From positions 496,001-560,000 of the forward strand of contig NZ_JAABOQ010000004.1 in assembly GCF_010671565.1 (NCBI RefSeq): 64,000 bases of DNA. The letters are read 5' to 3'. The stretch comes from Spongiivirga citrea. Its GTDB lineage: Bacteria > Bacteroidota > Bacteroidia > Flavobacteriales > Flavobacteriaceae. Position 1 is the stretch's first letter, and every line of letters begins with the position of its first letter. The position numbers and the translations under genes were made by a program. The notes under the pieces are model-generated. The model saw nothing but the letters and a program-made list of their open reading frames with translations, was not told the DNA's origin and did not search any database. Below, one piece after another: positions 1-9,641 of the stretch.

Positions 1-765
1 GATTGGGAGGAAATAAAGAAACAGTTGCCAGTTGGGATAGAAAAGCCTCATGATTCTTTATTACAACCCGGTTCACTTTCTTTTAAATGCAATGCAAAAG
101 AAATTTCTGATCTCACCAATTATTCGCAATGGTGGCAATGGCAGTTAGGTGTTAATTGGAAACATCCGTATGGTAAAGGCAGTTCAATTAAAGAGATGGA
201 TAACTATCCCGTAGTACATATTGCTTATGAAGATGCTTTAGCTTATTGTAAATGGGCCAATAGAAGACTCCCTACTGAAGCTGAGTGGGAACTTGCGGCG
301 AGAGCAGGACAAGATAATTTGGTGTATACATGGGGCAATGATCCTAAACTTTTAAATACAATGGCCAATACGTGGCAAGGTATTTTTCCAACATTAAATA
401 CTAAAAGAGATGGATATGAAAAAGTTGCTCCTGTAAAATCTTTCAAACCAAATGCATACGGAATATATGATATGACGGGTAACGTTTGGGAGTTTACTCA
501 AGATTGGTACGACTATAATTATTATACGAAATTGGCTCAAGAAATAGAGGTAAAAAACAACCCTCGAGGACCAAATAAATCATATAATCCAGTGAATCCT
601 TATGCAGAAGAAAAAACGATACGGGGTGGATCGTTCTTATGTCATGACACATATTGCTCAAGCTATAGAGTTTCCGCTCGAATGGCGACGAGCATTGATA
701 CTGGAGCGGAACATTTAGGTTTTAGGACAGTCGCCACTCCAGATATGATTGGTAACTCAAAATAA
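1..765 (+). CDS. Formylglycine-generating enzyme (sulfatase-modifying factor), 5'-truncated
   Basis: The frame is open from base 1, so the N-terminus lies outside the window and about 254 residues are visible. The FGE-sulfatase fold is clear: a segment reading RRLPTEAEWELAARAG (around 270-310), GNVWEFTQDWY (around 480-510) and RGGSFLCHDTYC (around 622-657), with LGFR near the end. The two cysteines in C-H-D-T-Y-C (codons 640-642 and 655-657) match the copper-binding pair of true aerobic FGEs (C336/C341 in human SUMF1). Many FGE-fold proteins lack this pair, so catalytic activity is likely. The family oxidises the Cys of C-x-P-S-R in sulfatases to formylglycine. Three Cys-type sulfatases lie downstream on the opposite strand and are plausible clients. 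Whether it carries a signal peptide cannot be seen. Confidence 0.9.
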   Translation, partial: DWEEIKKQLPVGIEKPHDSLLQPGSLSFKCNAKEISDLTNYSQWWQWQLGVNWKHPYGKGSSIKEMDNYPVVHIAYEDALAYCKWANRRLPTEAEWELAARAGQDNLVYTWGNDPKLLNTMANTWQGIFPTLNTKRDGYEKVAPVKSFKPNAYGIYDMTGNVWEFTQDWYDYNYYTKLAQEIEVKNNPRGPNKSYNPVNPYAEEKTIRGGSFLCHDTYCSSYRVSARMATSIDTGAEHLGFRTVATPDMIGNSK

Positions 766-818
766 AGAATAAACCTATTTCGTTTTATATAGTCTAACTA
801 GTATTAAAAACGCTACTT

Positions 819-2201
819 ATGGATACTACCGTTTTATGGTCTCTTCGCCTAGGATACTCCTCAAGACAATCAAAGCAAATAAAAAAGCTTGGTATTAATG
901 CCTTTTTAAAAAAATCCTTTCGGACGAAAATCGATAGGCAAGAGCCATCGTTTTTAGATGATTTTCCTGAAACTTTAAAGGAAATACGTGAACTTCGAAA
1001 AGCATATAGAAACGCATCAGCTGACAAAAAAAAAGAGTTTCGGCAAAAATATCAAAATAGCATACCATTGAAAATTTGGTGGGTTGACAAAATGCGCAAC
1101 AGCCCCTACCCACTCCGGGAAAAAATGGTTTGTTTTTGGCACAATCATTTTGTTGTAACTAGCAAAAAAGTAAAAAATACACGTTGGATATACCAGCACC
1201 ATATGACGCTGCAAGAAAATGCTTTTGGTAATTATAAAGAGCTTACTAAAAAAATGGTCAAAAGCAATGCGATGGTACAATACCTTGATAATACCGATAA
1301 CAAAAAAGGCAGAATTAACGAAAACCTAAGTCGAGAATTATTGGAGTTATTCACCTTAGGAATAGGTAATTATAGCGAAAACGATATTAAAAATGGAGCT
1401 AAAGCCCTAGCAGGATTAGGTCTAGGCGATGCATCCGCCAAATACAGAAAAAAACAGGAATCAAACGAAGTGATTAGTTATTTAGGTAGAACAGGAAACT
1501 TCAAGGCTGATGATATTGTAGACATAATTTTTGAACAAAAAAATACTCCTTACTTAATTACAAAAAAGATTTTAAAATGGTTTATTTATGATAATCCAGA
1601 TGATGAGCTCATACGATACTACGGGGACTATCTAAGAGAACAGAATTATGAACTAAAACCTTTTCTAACAAAGATCTTTACCGAGGAGTATGAAAAAAAT
1701 ACTGCAGGTAGTAAGATTAAAGACCCATTAATTTATGCGTTGCAACTAGTGCATGAACTCTCATTGGATAAATTAGAATCAAAGGCGATTGTTAGTTTTT
1801 TAAAACAACAGAGTATGGACCTTTATGATCAGCCCAATGTCAAAGGTTGGGATGGAGGAAATTCATGGCTGACATCACAGACTTATTTACAACGTCACAG
1901 GGTTGCAGACTTGTTCTGTAGAGGATTCAATATTAACAAAAGAGGAATTGTCGTTGCCAGAAAAAAAATGAAACAGACTACTTATGAACCCACAATAGCG
2001 ATTGATAAAAATCTTAAGACCAATAAGGATGTGATAAAAATGTTTAGCGAAAGGTTAGTATTTCAAACAAATGACTCTACTATGGATGATATGCAAGCTT
2101 TATTAAAATACGATTTTGATCCAAAAAGTAAAGGAGCTAAAAATGCCATACTTCGTTTATTTAATTACATAATCAAAATGCCAGAATTTCAGTTAGTTTA
2201 A
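819..2201 (+). CDS. DUF1800 family protein
   Basis: This 460-residue protein has the DUF1800 hallmark REKMVCFWHNHFV (around residues 105-120) and a segment SRELLELFTLGIG shortly after residue 165. It ends 15 bp before a DUF1501 gene; DUF1800 and DUF1501 genes are commonly paired in Bacteroidota and Planctomycetes. No signal peptide is evident in the predicted N-terminus, unlike its partner. The family has no established biochemical role. It sits 53 bp after the FGE gene on the same strand, so the three may be co-transcribed. The start is the first ATG of the frame; no strong ribosome-binding site is visible, as is usual in this phylum. Confidence 0.85.
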   Translation: MDTTVLWSLRLGYSSRQSKQIKKLGINAFLKKSFRTKIDRQEPSFLDDFPETLKEIRELRKAYRNASADKKKEFRQKYQNSIPLKIWWVDKMRNSPYPLREKMVCFWHNHFVVTSKKVKNTRWIYQHHMTLQENAFGNYKELTKKMVKSNAMVQYLDNTDNKKGRINENLSRELLELFTLGIGNYSENDIKNGAKALAGLGLGDASAKYRKKQESNEVISYLGRTGNFKADDIVDIIFEQKNTPYLITKKILKWFIYDNPDDELIRYYGDYLREQNYELKPFLTKIFTEEYEKNTAGSKIKDPLIYALQLVHELSLDKLESKAIVSFLKQQSMDLYDQPNVKGWDGGNSWLTSQTYLQRHRVADLFCRGFNINKRGIVVARKKMKQTTYEPTIAIDKNLKTNKDVIKMFSERLVFQTNDSTMDDMQALLKYDFDPKSKGAKNAILRLFNYIIKMPEFQLV

Positions 2202-2216
2202 TAAAAATCTCCTATT

Positions 2217-3383
2217 ATGAAAAGAAGAACTTTCTTATCGATTACAGGAACATTTACGGGTGGTGCACTTGTCTTGCCTGAATTTTTATATGCTTTCGCA
2301 AGACAAAAACAAAAAGCATCAGAAAATCACTGTTTGGTATTTGTACAATTGAATGGAGGTAACGATGGTTTAAATACGTATATACCATTTTCTGATCCTA
2401 TCTATTATGACCTTAGGCCCAAAATTGGAATTAAACAAGATCAAGTAATTGCTAAGAATCAGGGTATGGGTCTACATCCTGACTTGAAGGGACTAGGAGA
2501 TATTCAACAAAATGGCGACTTGACAATAATTCAAAATGTAGGATACCCAAATCCCAATAGGTCACATTTTAGGAGTCAAGAAATCTGGCAAACAGCATCT
2601 GAAGCGGACCAATACTTAACTAATGGTTGGTTAGGACGCTTTCTTGATTTACAATGTAAAGATCATACTCCTACCGCGGGAATTAACATTGATGCAATAG
2701 ATAATTTGGCATTTAAGGGAGAAGTACCTAATACAATTACAGTTAAAAATCCAAATAGTTTTAAAGTCCGTGGGAACACAGCTAAAGAATCTAAATTAGA
2801 TGATAACCCACAACTAGATTTTGTAATGAAAATTGCACAATCTGTAACAGAAGGTTCTGAAAGTATTCAGGAAGCTTTAGGTAGATCAAAAGAAGAGCTC
2901 ACCTATCCTAAATCCAAACTGGCGAATCATTTAAAATGGATTGGCAGATTAATAAAAGGTAACCTCAACTCAAAAGTTTATTATACATCGTTAGGAGGCT
3001 TTGATACCCATGATAATCAAATACCATTGCATAAACGACGTCTTACCGAATTAGACAGTGCGATTAGTAGTTTTTACAAAGACATGAAACAGGCTAATTT
3101 GATGCAAGACACAACAATTGTGGTCTTTTCTGAATTTGGTAGACGAGTCAAAGATAATGGTAGCGGAACTGATCATGGTACTGCTGCCCCAATGTTTATT
3201 ATAAGTGGTAATTCTAACGGACAGATTATTGGTAAAAATCCAGATCTACAAAATTTAAGTAATGGAGATTTAGTATATGATATTGACTTTAGAAGTGTAT
3301 ACGCAAGATTATTAAAAAACCGTATGAATTTTGACCCCAAATTAATTGGTATTAACAATAAGTCGCTTGAAAGCTTATTTTAA
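2217..3383 (+). CDS. DUF1501 family exported protein
   Basis: 388 residues. It opens MKRRTFLSITG followed by a hydrophobic stretch, a twin-arginine-like (Tat) signal consistent with export of a folded, possibly metal-binding protein. Family-typical segments are VQLNGGNDGLNTY (around 45-57), NPNRSHFRSQEIWQTA (around 120-135), GGFDTHDNQ (around 260) and FSEFGRRVKDNGSGTDHGTA (around 300-325). The Asp/His-rich segments resemble metal sites of the alkaline-phosphatase-like superfamily, to which DUF1501 is usually assigned; that is family knowledge and not shown here. It pairs with the DUF1800 gene 15 bp upstream and converges with the GH2 gene only 9 bp away. No function can be assigned. Confidence 0.85.
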   Translation: MKRRTFLSITGTFTGGALVLPEFLYAFARQKQKASENHCLVFVQLNGGNDGLNTYIPFSDPIYYDLRPKIGIKQDQVIAKNQGMGLHPDLKGLGDIQQNGDLTIIQNVGYPNPNRSHFRSQEIWQTASEADQYLTNGWLGRFLDLQCKDHTPTAGINIDAIDNLAFKGEVPNTITVKNPNSFKVRGNTAKESKLDDNPQLDFVMKIAQSVTEGSESIQEALGRSKEELTYPKSKLANHLKWIGRLIKGNLNSKVYYTSLGGFDTHDNQIPLHKRRLTELDSAISSFYKDMKQANLMQDTTIVVFSEFGRRVKDNGSGTDHGTAAPMFIISGNSNGQIIGKNPDLQNLSNGDLVYDIDFRSVYARLLKNRMNFDPKLIGINNKSLESLF

Positions 3384-3392
3384 AAGCTCACT

Positions 3393-6227
3393 TTAATCAT
3401 AAATATCTTTTGTAGAAAAATTATTTTGACTTTTATTCAAACGCACACTTTCTAAAGAATCGATATTAAGTGATTTTGATGGTACAAAATTATCACTTTC
3501 CATATAGTTTAATAGACTGTGTCTTAATTGCCTAGCCACGGGCCTATTCTTTAAGTCTGACAATAAGTCAATAGAAGAAAAAACAAGTTTGCCCTCGCCT
3601 ACTTTAGCTTCAAATAAATTTGATAAACTTCGATTTGTTACAAAATTATCTATTACTCGCACGATAGGATCTACATTCAATGAATCAATACTAACGGATT
3701 TTGAATTGATACAAAGATTCCACCACTGCCAGTCGGTATGGGTACTAGTTGGAAATTTTGCTAAGGCTGGGTGTTTGTCATCCATCAATAAACCCATAGT
3801 AGAAGGTTGGTTAGGAAAATGTACCGGACTCCAAAACACAGGCACAAAACGACCTTCTATTCCTTCAAGAGATATTGGTTTGGGATTCAGCAAAACCTTC
3901 CGCCCTTGCCCTAGTGCAACGGTCGCTTCGTCTATGGAGGCAGTAACCAAAACCTCTTTAGAACTTATAGACACCTCTTCTGGATATACCCAAATGGACC
4001 AACTATTTTCATAAGCAGAGTCTTTTAAAGAAACCGTTACTATCCAGTGTTGAGCATTATCGGTCTGAATAGGAATGTCGATTATACCTAAATCTTGATT
4101 ATTGCCTATTGTTAAATTGACATTACTTAATGTTCCTTTTTTAATCGTATTCCCTACAGCATCCTTAATTGTCCAATCTAGAGTTTGGGCTTGCATTTCT
4201 TTAAAAAAATTCGCTACCTCAACTGATGCGCTAAATCGTTCTCCTGACTCGTATACTGCTTTTTCGAAACGAATAAGTGGTACAACCTCACTATTGAACT
4301 TTCGAAACTCCTCTGCAGAAATTATCCCTTTAGACTCCCAAAAGGCATTCAGAAGACCCACTAATGCTGTGCCTTGACCGGGAAAATCCTGCAATTGTAA
4401 TAATTGAAAGCCATCAAAACTGGGAGTTTTTAAAGCACGTTCTATTTCTTCTTTATACAATAAGGCCGCTAATTTTCCAGATGCGTTTGTAAAATCATTG
4501 GCAAAATTTAGCAGTCCCTTATTTTTCAGATCGTCACGTATTGCAATAAAATTCAAAGGTTGTAAAACGCCAGTATATTTCGAAATTTCGGACATATCGG
4601 GATACACTGCATACTGTCCTATTTCATGAGAAATTAGTGGGATTTCAACATGCCCGCTATTCTTTGAATAATCTGTATTAAAATGGGGGGCTTTGTTATT
4701 GAAAATACCTTGACCACGTATCCAACCTTTATCAGTCCATTGTGCTATAAAATATTCGTCCTCGGGTTCTGGACGCTGGCCAGCCGGCTTTTGGAACGAA
4801 AACGCAGTTGTTGCATATAAATGGCGATTATCTTTTTCTTTTAACTCAGCCGTTATTTGGTTCAATAGTGTAATATCCCCTTGCAACTCATTACCCAATG
4901 CCATCAGGATAAAAGATGGATGGTTACCATAATCCCTTAATAATTTATCCGCTTCTCTTCTTAAAAATTCCGTGGTTTTTTTATCCTCTCCCACGCGAAG
5001 GCTCCAATGGGCAAGTTCTACCTGAAAATAAAAACCTGCCTCATCGGCTGCTTCAAAGGCAGCTCTTGGGGGGCACCAGGAGTGAAAGCGTAAATGGTTC
5101 AACCCATAAGCTTTTGCCTGATGTATTAGTTTTGCCCAACCTTCTTTTTCCATAGGCGGATGACCGGTTAGTGGAAAAATAGAACATTCCAGATTTCCTC
5201 TTAAAAAAATGCGTTTACCATTTAAGGTAAGGTCTCCATTTTGTTGAGCAATTTCTTTATAACCAAAAGAGGTCTTTAAAGTATCTATACCTGAAATAAT
5301 CCTTACCTCGTAAATATTGGGATTGAACTCATCCCAATATTTCAATTCCTGAGGGCGTTCGATTTGAAAGCTGATTACGTTTGCTTCCTTTTCTATATTT
5401 CCAATAGGTTCGGCATACAATTTTTCTCCCTTAGCATCCACTAGCTCAAAAACCATCTCGGTTTCACTAATCTTTTCTTGCTCATAGGTAATTTGTAGTG
5501 CATTATTCTTCAAGTCTGGATATACCTGAAGATTAAAGGGAGCATTTTTTCCATCAGCTTCTAACGTAATGTCTCCCAAGATACCATTCCATTTTATCTG
5601 AGTATGATTGGTGTAACCATGAGCCATATCTTGATTGATTGGATCGGGGTACTTGTTTCCAGGCACATTAATCAACGGATATTTGTTACTATTATCTATA
5701 CGGATGGTTAGCAGATGTTTGCCGGGCGAGAGTGCCTCGGTTAGATCGTATTCGTGGCTTCCAATCAGGCTTTCAGCTTTTCCTATTTCTTTTCCGTCCA
5801 CAAAAACAGTGGACTCCCATATAACCCGCTCTATTGTTAGGCCAATTTTCTTGCCCTTCCAATTGCTTGGTATTTCTATTTCTTTTTGATACCACGCCTT
5901 CCCTATATATTGGTATTTACGCGTTAAATTAGATAGCACATAATTGTTTAGTTCGGGTTTTAGAGTATTTGGTTTCCCTATTTCGGCATCATCCAACGTG
6001 CCAGGTAAATTGATAGGCAAACCTTGAAAACTATCATTGGCCCAATTTTCAGTTTCTCCTATACTCAATGAATCTAATTTCACTTGCCATTCACCTTCCA
6101 ATGAAATGGTGTTTTCTTGTTTAGGACCACATCCAGAGCTGAGTAAAATCAGTACAATAAAAAAAAGGATGAGGTGCCAAGATTCTATTGTCTTTTTGGA
6201 ATGATTTAGTGCTCTATTTTGACTCAT
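3393..6227 (-). CDS. Glycoside hydrolase family 2 lipoprotein (copy A)
   Basis: About 944 residues when started at the ATG at 6227; a TTG nine bases upstream is less likely. A lipobox LSSGC places the lipid-anchored Cys at 33. Domains follow GH2 order: N-terminal jelly-roll (GKAWYQKEIEIPSNW), immunoglobulin-like domain, TIM barrel (LNHLRFHSWCPPRAAFEAADEAG split over the barrel start) and a long C-terminal extension. The catalytic pair is visible: acid/base Glu in ALGNELQG and nucleophile Glu in SHEIGQY. It is a close paralogue of the GH2 at 13014-15848. The start overlaps the 3' end of the upstream sulfatase by 14 bp, pointing to translational coupling. It is the last gene of the leftward PUL. 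Substrate is unknown; beta-galactosidase, beta-glucuronidase or beta-mannosidase activity are all possible within GH2. Confidence 0.9.
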   Translation of the reverse strand: MSQNRALNHSKKTIESWHLILFFIVLILLSSGCGPKQENTISLEGEWQVKLDSLSIGETENWANDSFQGLPINLPGTLDDAEIGKPNTLKPELNNYVLSNLTRKYQYIGKAWYQKEIEIPSNWKGKKIGLTIERVIWESTVFVDGKEIGKAESLIGSHEYDLTEALSPGKHLLTIRIDNSNKYPLINVPGNKYPDPINQDMAHGYTNHTQIKWNGILGDITLEADGKNAPFNLQVYPDLKNNALQITYEQEKISETEMVFELVDAKGEKLYAEPIGNIEKEANVISFQIERPQELKYWDEFNPNIYEVRIISGIDTLKTSFGYKEIAQQNGDLTLNGKRIFLRGNLECSIFPLTGHPPMEKEGWAKLIHQAKAYGLNHLRFHSWCPPRAAFEAADEAGFYFQVELAHWSLRVGEDKKTTEFLRREADKLLRDYGNHPSFILMALGNELQGDITLLNQITAELKEKDNRHLYATTAFSFQKPAGQRPEPEDEYFIAQWTDKGWIRGQGIFNNKAPHFNTDYSKNSGHVEIPLISHEIGQYAVYPDMSEISKYTGVLQPLNFIAIRDDLKNKGLLNFANDFTNASGKLAALLYKEEIERALKTPSFDGFQLLQLQDFPGQGTALVGLLNAFWESKGIISAEEFRKFNSEVVPLIRFEKAVYESGERFSASVEVANFFKEMQAQTLDWTIKDAVGNTIKKGTLSNVNLTIGNNQDLGIIDIPIQTDNAQHWIVTVSLKDSAYENSWSIWVYPEEVSISSKEVLVTASIDEATVALGQGRKVLLNPKPISLEGIEGRFVPVFWSPVHFPNQPSTMGLLMDDKHPALAKFPTSTHTDWQWWNLCINSKSVSIDSLNVDPIVRVIDNFVTNRSLSNLFEAKVGEGKLVFSSIDLLSDLKNRPVARQLRHSLLNYMESDNFVPSKSLNIDSLESVRLNKSQNNFSTKDIYD

Positions 6228-7746
6228 TTGGTTCAAGTATGTTATTAAGTAGCCTCTGCATTTTATTTACCATGTCAGGATGTTCTGAAGCAATATTTTT
6301 ACTTTCCGAAGGATCTGTTTTCAAATTAAAAAGTTGAGGCTCGATGCTGAAGCCTGGGTCAACAAATTTTCTTGTGATCCATGGAGGAATTTTATTGCTC
6401 TTTTTAGGCATTATATATTTGAAATCATTCATTCGTAGTCCAAACGCATAGGCTTCTTCTAACAATATTTCTCTACCCTTTGTCTTTTTACCCAACCAGG
6501 CCTTCAGATGTTCCTCGCTATCAACTGCATCCTCTTTTTTAAGTTTCTGACCTACTAACTTGGCTAAAGACGCATATAAATCCACTTGAGAGAGCAGTGC
6601 GTGACTGGTACCCGGACGTATCGCTTTTGGCCAAGAAATAATTGTTGGCATCCGTGTTCCAGCCTCGTAAATAGAATACTTGGAACCTCGATACACTCCT
6701 CCAGGTTTATGTTCTCCAACAAGTTCACGTGCATAGTCCAAATAACCATCATCCAGTATGGGGCCATTATCACTGGTAAAGATGATCATGGTGTTATTCA
6801 CAAGGTTCAACTTTTCCAACTTCTCTATTATTTGTCCAACGCACCAGTCCATTTGCGCGATGACATCGCCTCGCGGTCCCATAATGCTAGCTTCCACAAA
6901 TTTGATATTTGCAATTCTAGGCTGATGAATATCATGTAGCGAGAAAAAGAGGAAAAAAGGATTCTTTTTGTTGATATCAACAAAGCTATTGGCCTTTTTT
7001 GTAAGTACAAAAGGAATTTCCTCATCGATCCAAAGTGCGCTTTTACCGCCTTTCATGTAACCTATACGGCTTATACCATTTGTAATACTTCCTAGATGTT
7101 GGCCATCGGTGTGTTGTTTTAATAATTCAGGATGTTCTGTACCGATAGGATAACCGTCTAAACGTGTTGTGTAGCTTACCGCTATAGAGTCATTTAAATC
7201 TAGCCCTACAACCTTTTGATTTTCCAAGTATACGGTTGGTACACGATCTCCTGTAGCTGGAATCAAAAAACTATAATCAAAACCTACTTCTTTTGGACCT
7301 GGGCTTACCGTGCCATTCCAATTAGCTTTACCATTTCCAAGTCCCAAATGCCATTTGCCAACAACCCCAGTAGTATAGCCCGCATCTTTTAGCATATCTG
7401 GCAAGGTTCGCATCTCTGTGTCTATAATAAGAGGGGCATCACCATTTATAATATGAGCTTTATTTCTAAAGGCATACTGACCAGTTAGCAGGGAATAACG
7501 TGATGGTGTGCATGTAGCCGCTGTGGCATGGGCATCGGTAAAATTGATGCCTTTGATTGCTAATTTATCAATATTTGGGGTTTTGACCCCAATAGCTCCG
7601 TTCACACCGATATCTCCATACCCTAAATCATCAACATAAATCAGTACGATATTGGGTTTTTCTTTTCCAATTTTGATTTCTTGTGCGAAAACTAAAAATG
7701 CGTTCAAAACGAAAAACGATAGTAGTAAATTTGTTACTGGAAACAT
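6214..7746 (-). CDS. Family S1 sulfatase (Cys-type), sulfatase 1 of the PUL
   Basis: 510 residues with an N-terminal signal peptide (hydrophobic to about residue 20, FVFAQ-type cleavage region). The S1 sulfatase signature ATCTPSRYSLLTG carries the formylglycine precursor Cys79; the paired metal-binding aspartates are D39-D40 in YVDDLGYGD. GKWHLG (around 135) supplies further active-site residues, and FTSDNGP (around 320) the C-terminal metal ligands. It is an arylsulfatase-A-like hydrolase that should remove sulfate esters from the glycan in the periplasm or at the surface, after maturation by an FGE or anSME. It lies 12 bp after the next sulfatase and overlaps the GH2 gene. The S1 subfamily and target position on the sugar cannot be read by eye. 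Confidence 0.93.
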   Translation of the reverse strand: MFPVTNLLLSFFVLNAFLVFAQEIKIGKEKPNIVLIYVDDLGYGDIGVNGAIGVKTPNIDKLAIKGINFTDAHATAATCTPSRYSLLTGQYAFRNKAHIINGDAPLIIDTEMRTLPDMLKDAGYTTGVVGKWHLGLGNGKANWNGTVSPGPKEVGFDYSFLIPATGDRVPTVYLENQKVVGLDLNDSIAVSYTTRLDGYPIGTEHPELLKQHTDGQHLGSITNGISRIGYMKGGKSALWIDEEIPFVLTKKANSFVDINKKNPFFLFFSLHDIHQPRIANIKFVEASIMGPRGDVIAQMDWCVGQIIEKLEKLNLVNNTMIIFTSDNGPILDDGYLDYARELVGEHKPGGVYRGSKYSIYEAGTRMPTIISWPKAIRPGTSHALLSQVDLYASLAKLVGQKLKKEDAVDSEEHLKAWLGKKTKGREILLEEAYAFGLRMNDFKYIMPKKSNKIPPWITRKFVDPGFSIEPQLFNLKTDPSESKNIASEHPDMVNKMQRLLNNILEPNESK

Positions 7747-7758
7747 TGATTTTTCATT

Positions 7759-9639
7759 TTAATAATTAGTAACTCCCGTGATATGCAAGAAATCCTTACA
7801 AGCGTCTTTCACAAATCTTTTGTGAGTGGTTAGTGCATTTACAAATTGTACAGTTTCAATAAAAGGCTCCTTATAATCAACATAAAGTAAATTATTGATG
7901 GTCATCAATACCAAATGGGAATCTTTGCTTTTACAATACGCTATAAGTTTCTTTTTGGCAATTACATCATTGTACTTTTGAAATAATATTGTCGCCATAT
8001 TAATACTTACTGGCTCGTAGTCATCCTCCAAAAAATTTATAAGCTGAGTTTGATATTTGTCAAGTAGACCCTTTTCCTGCGACATTAATCCCATACTTGC
8101 CCAATACCGGACAATCTTATTTTTACTACTTAACAGTTCAATTTGTTTCTGGATTACACTTTCTCCTTTTTTACCTGATATTGACGCAGCTGAATAAATC
8201 TGTTTAAAGGGATATTCAGCTCCCATTCTATACTCATAAGGTGTGGTGTTTTTTGATATTTTCTCAATTTCATACTCTGGAAGAAAATGGATATCATGCG
8301 ATTTTATAAGTTTTTCATCCAGTTGGGTGCGCATAGTCTTTAGAATTTTTCTAGTACCCTTACTATCAATTAGATTATTTGTTTCCCAAATATCTTCTTC
8401 AATATTAAAAAGGACCTCGGGAGAACGTGGAGAAAAGAGTTTCCGCTGTAAGGGATTAAGAAGATCATTTTGCAAATCATCTCTCATTTGTTGTGTAATC
8501 TCTGCTATTTCTACATAATTCAGATAGCGCATTTCTGGTACAAAAGGCATATAATTTCGAGAATACATGTAGGTGCCATCTGTAATACTTCGTACTAAAT
8601 CATTACCATTATCTGCCCGATCAGATGAAAGTATTACATAATCTGTTGGTGTATTTCTTTTATTTCCCATTAAAATACGTCCGTTCATATAATCAGGTAC
8701 TCTTCCACCGACTAAACTTACCATTGAAGGGGCAAGGTCTTCAAAGGTTATAAGTTCATCCGAAACTACACCCCCTGTCCCCCAAGGGGATAGATGTTTA
8801 AATTTTTCTGGAAACCATATGATAAATGGCACTCTATATCCTAGGTTTATCCCGTTTGTCTTACCCCTTGGAATACCCTCGCCATGATCAGCATAAAATA
8901 TGATAATGGTATTTTGCCTTAAATTGTCCTTTTCTAATCTTTGAAGAAGTTTTCCTATGCGTAAATCTGTTAATTTTATAGAATTGTATACGCGGGCAAA
9001 TTGTTTTCTCATTTGGGGAGAATCTCTATAAAAAGGAGGCATCGTAAACGCATCCTCAGCAATTTGATTTTCTTTGGGTAAGTGTTCTAAAACGTGCTTC
9101 AAATACCACTCATAACTATTAGTCATGGTCCTTGATTGATGCGACTCTGCAAAATTAAAAACAGCAAAAAAGGGTTCGCTCCCTTTACGCCCCCACCATC
9201 CAGCTCTATTTGAGCTTTCATGCCAAGTTTCTTGTGTAAATTCTTTGACATTGGCCACATTGTAATCTGTCTTGCGGTTATTAGTTACATAATATCCTTG
9301 TTTTTTCATGTAATAAGGAAAACCATGAATATAATCAGGTATAGGAAAAGCACTTCTGTGATGTCCCGTACCCATCTCGTAGGTGCGAGCACCAGTAATA
9401 ATTGCACTTCTACTGGGAGAACATACCGTTCCTGTCGAAAAAGCATTAGTAAAGCGCACACCCTCTTTTGAAAGTTGATCAATGACTGGAGTACGCGCTT
9501 CGGTATTACCATAAGCACCTATGAATTGTGGAGAAGTATCCTCTATAGTTATCCATAATATATTAGGTCGTTCCTGTCCTAAAACACTATTTGTAACTAT
9601 AAAAAAAAGCGCTATTATTAACTTGTAATTGCAGTCCAT
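7759..9639 (-). CDS. Family S1 sulfatase, N-sulfoglucosamine-sulfohydrolase-like, sulfatase 2
   Basis: 626 residues with a signal peptide (cleavage likely near VLG-Q at 21). The signature TGTVCSPSRSAIITG contains the formylglycine precursor Cys73; E33-D34 in TIEDTSP replace the usual Asp-Asp pair, as seen in the SGSH-like (S1_8-type) branch. Segments HHRSAFPIPDYIHGFPYYMK and YADHGEGIPRGKTNG also fit that branch. The C-terminal ~130 residues look like helical repeats (HEAT-like: SKNKIVRYWASMGLM, DSHLVLMTINNLLYV), an extension beyond the usual sulfatase length. It sits 2 bp after the DUF5107-TPR gene and 12 bp before sulfatase 1. The exact substrate is unknown: S1_8 members act on heparan and also on algal glycans. 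Confidence 0.92.
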   Translation of the reverse strand: MDCNYKLIIALFFIVTNSVLGQERPNILWITIEDTSPQFIGAYGNTEARTPVIDQLSKEGVRFTNAFSTGTVCSPSRSAIITGARTYEMGTGHHRSAFPIPDYIHGFPYYMKKQGYYVTNNRKTDYNVANVKEFTQETWHESSNRAGWWGRKGSEPFFAVFNFAESHQSRTMTNSYEWYLKHVLEHLPKENQIAEDAFTMPPFYRDSPQMRKQFARVYNSIKLTDLRIGKLLQRLEKDNLRQNTIIIFYADHGEGIPRGKTNGINLGYRVPFIIWFPEKFKHLSPWGTGGVVSDELITFEDLAPSMVSLVGGRVPDYMNGRILMGNKRNTPTDYVILSSDRADNGNDLVRSITDGTYMYSRNYMPFVPEMRYLNYVEIAEITQQMRDDLQNDLLNPLQRKLFSPRSPEVLFNIEEDIWETNNLIDSKGTRKILKTMRTQLDEKLIKSHDIHFLPEYEIEKISKNTTPYEYRMGAEYPFKQIYSAASISGKKGESVIQKQIELLSSKNKIVRYWASMGLMSQEKGLLDKYQTQLINFLEDDYEPVSINMATILFQKYNDVIAKKKLIAYCKSKDSHLVLMTINNLLYVDYKEPFIETVQFVNALTTHKRFVKDACKDFLHITGVTNY

Positions 9640-9641
9640 GC

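Noticed and set aside
3589-4014. Open frame antisense inside GH2 copy A
   Set aside because: Its translation resembles no protein family and it lies wholly within a strong coding frame; the same holds for similar frames over the sulfatase, DUF5107, SusD and E2 genes.
6228-6236. TTG start for GH2 copy A
   Set aside because: An ATG three codons downstream gives a normal signal peptide and a 944-residue protein.
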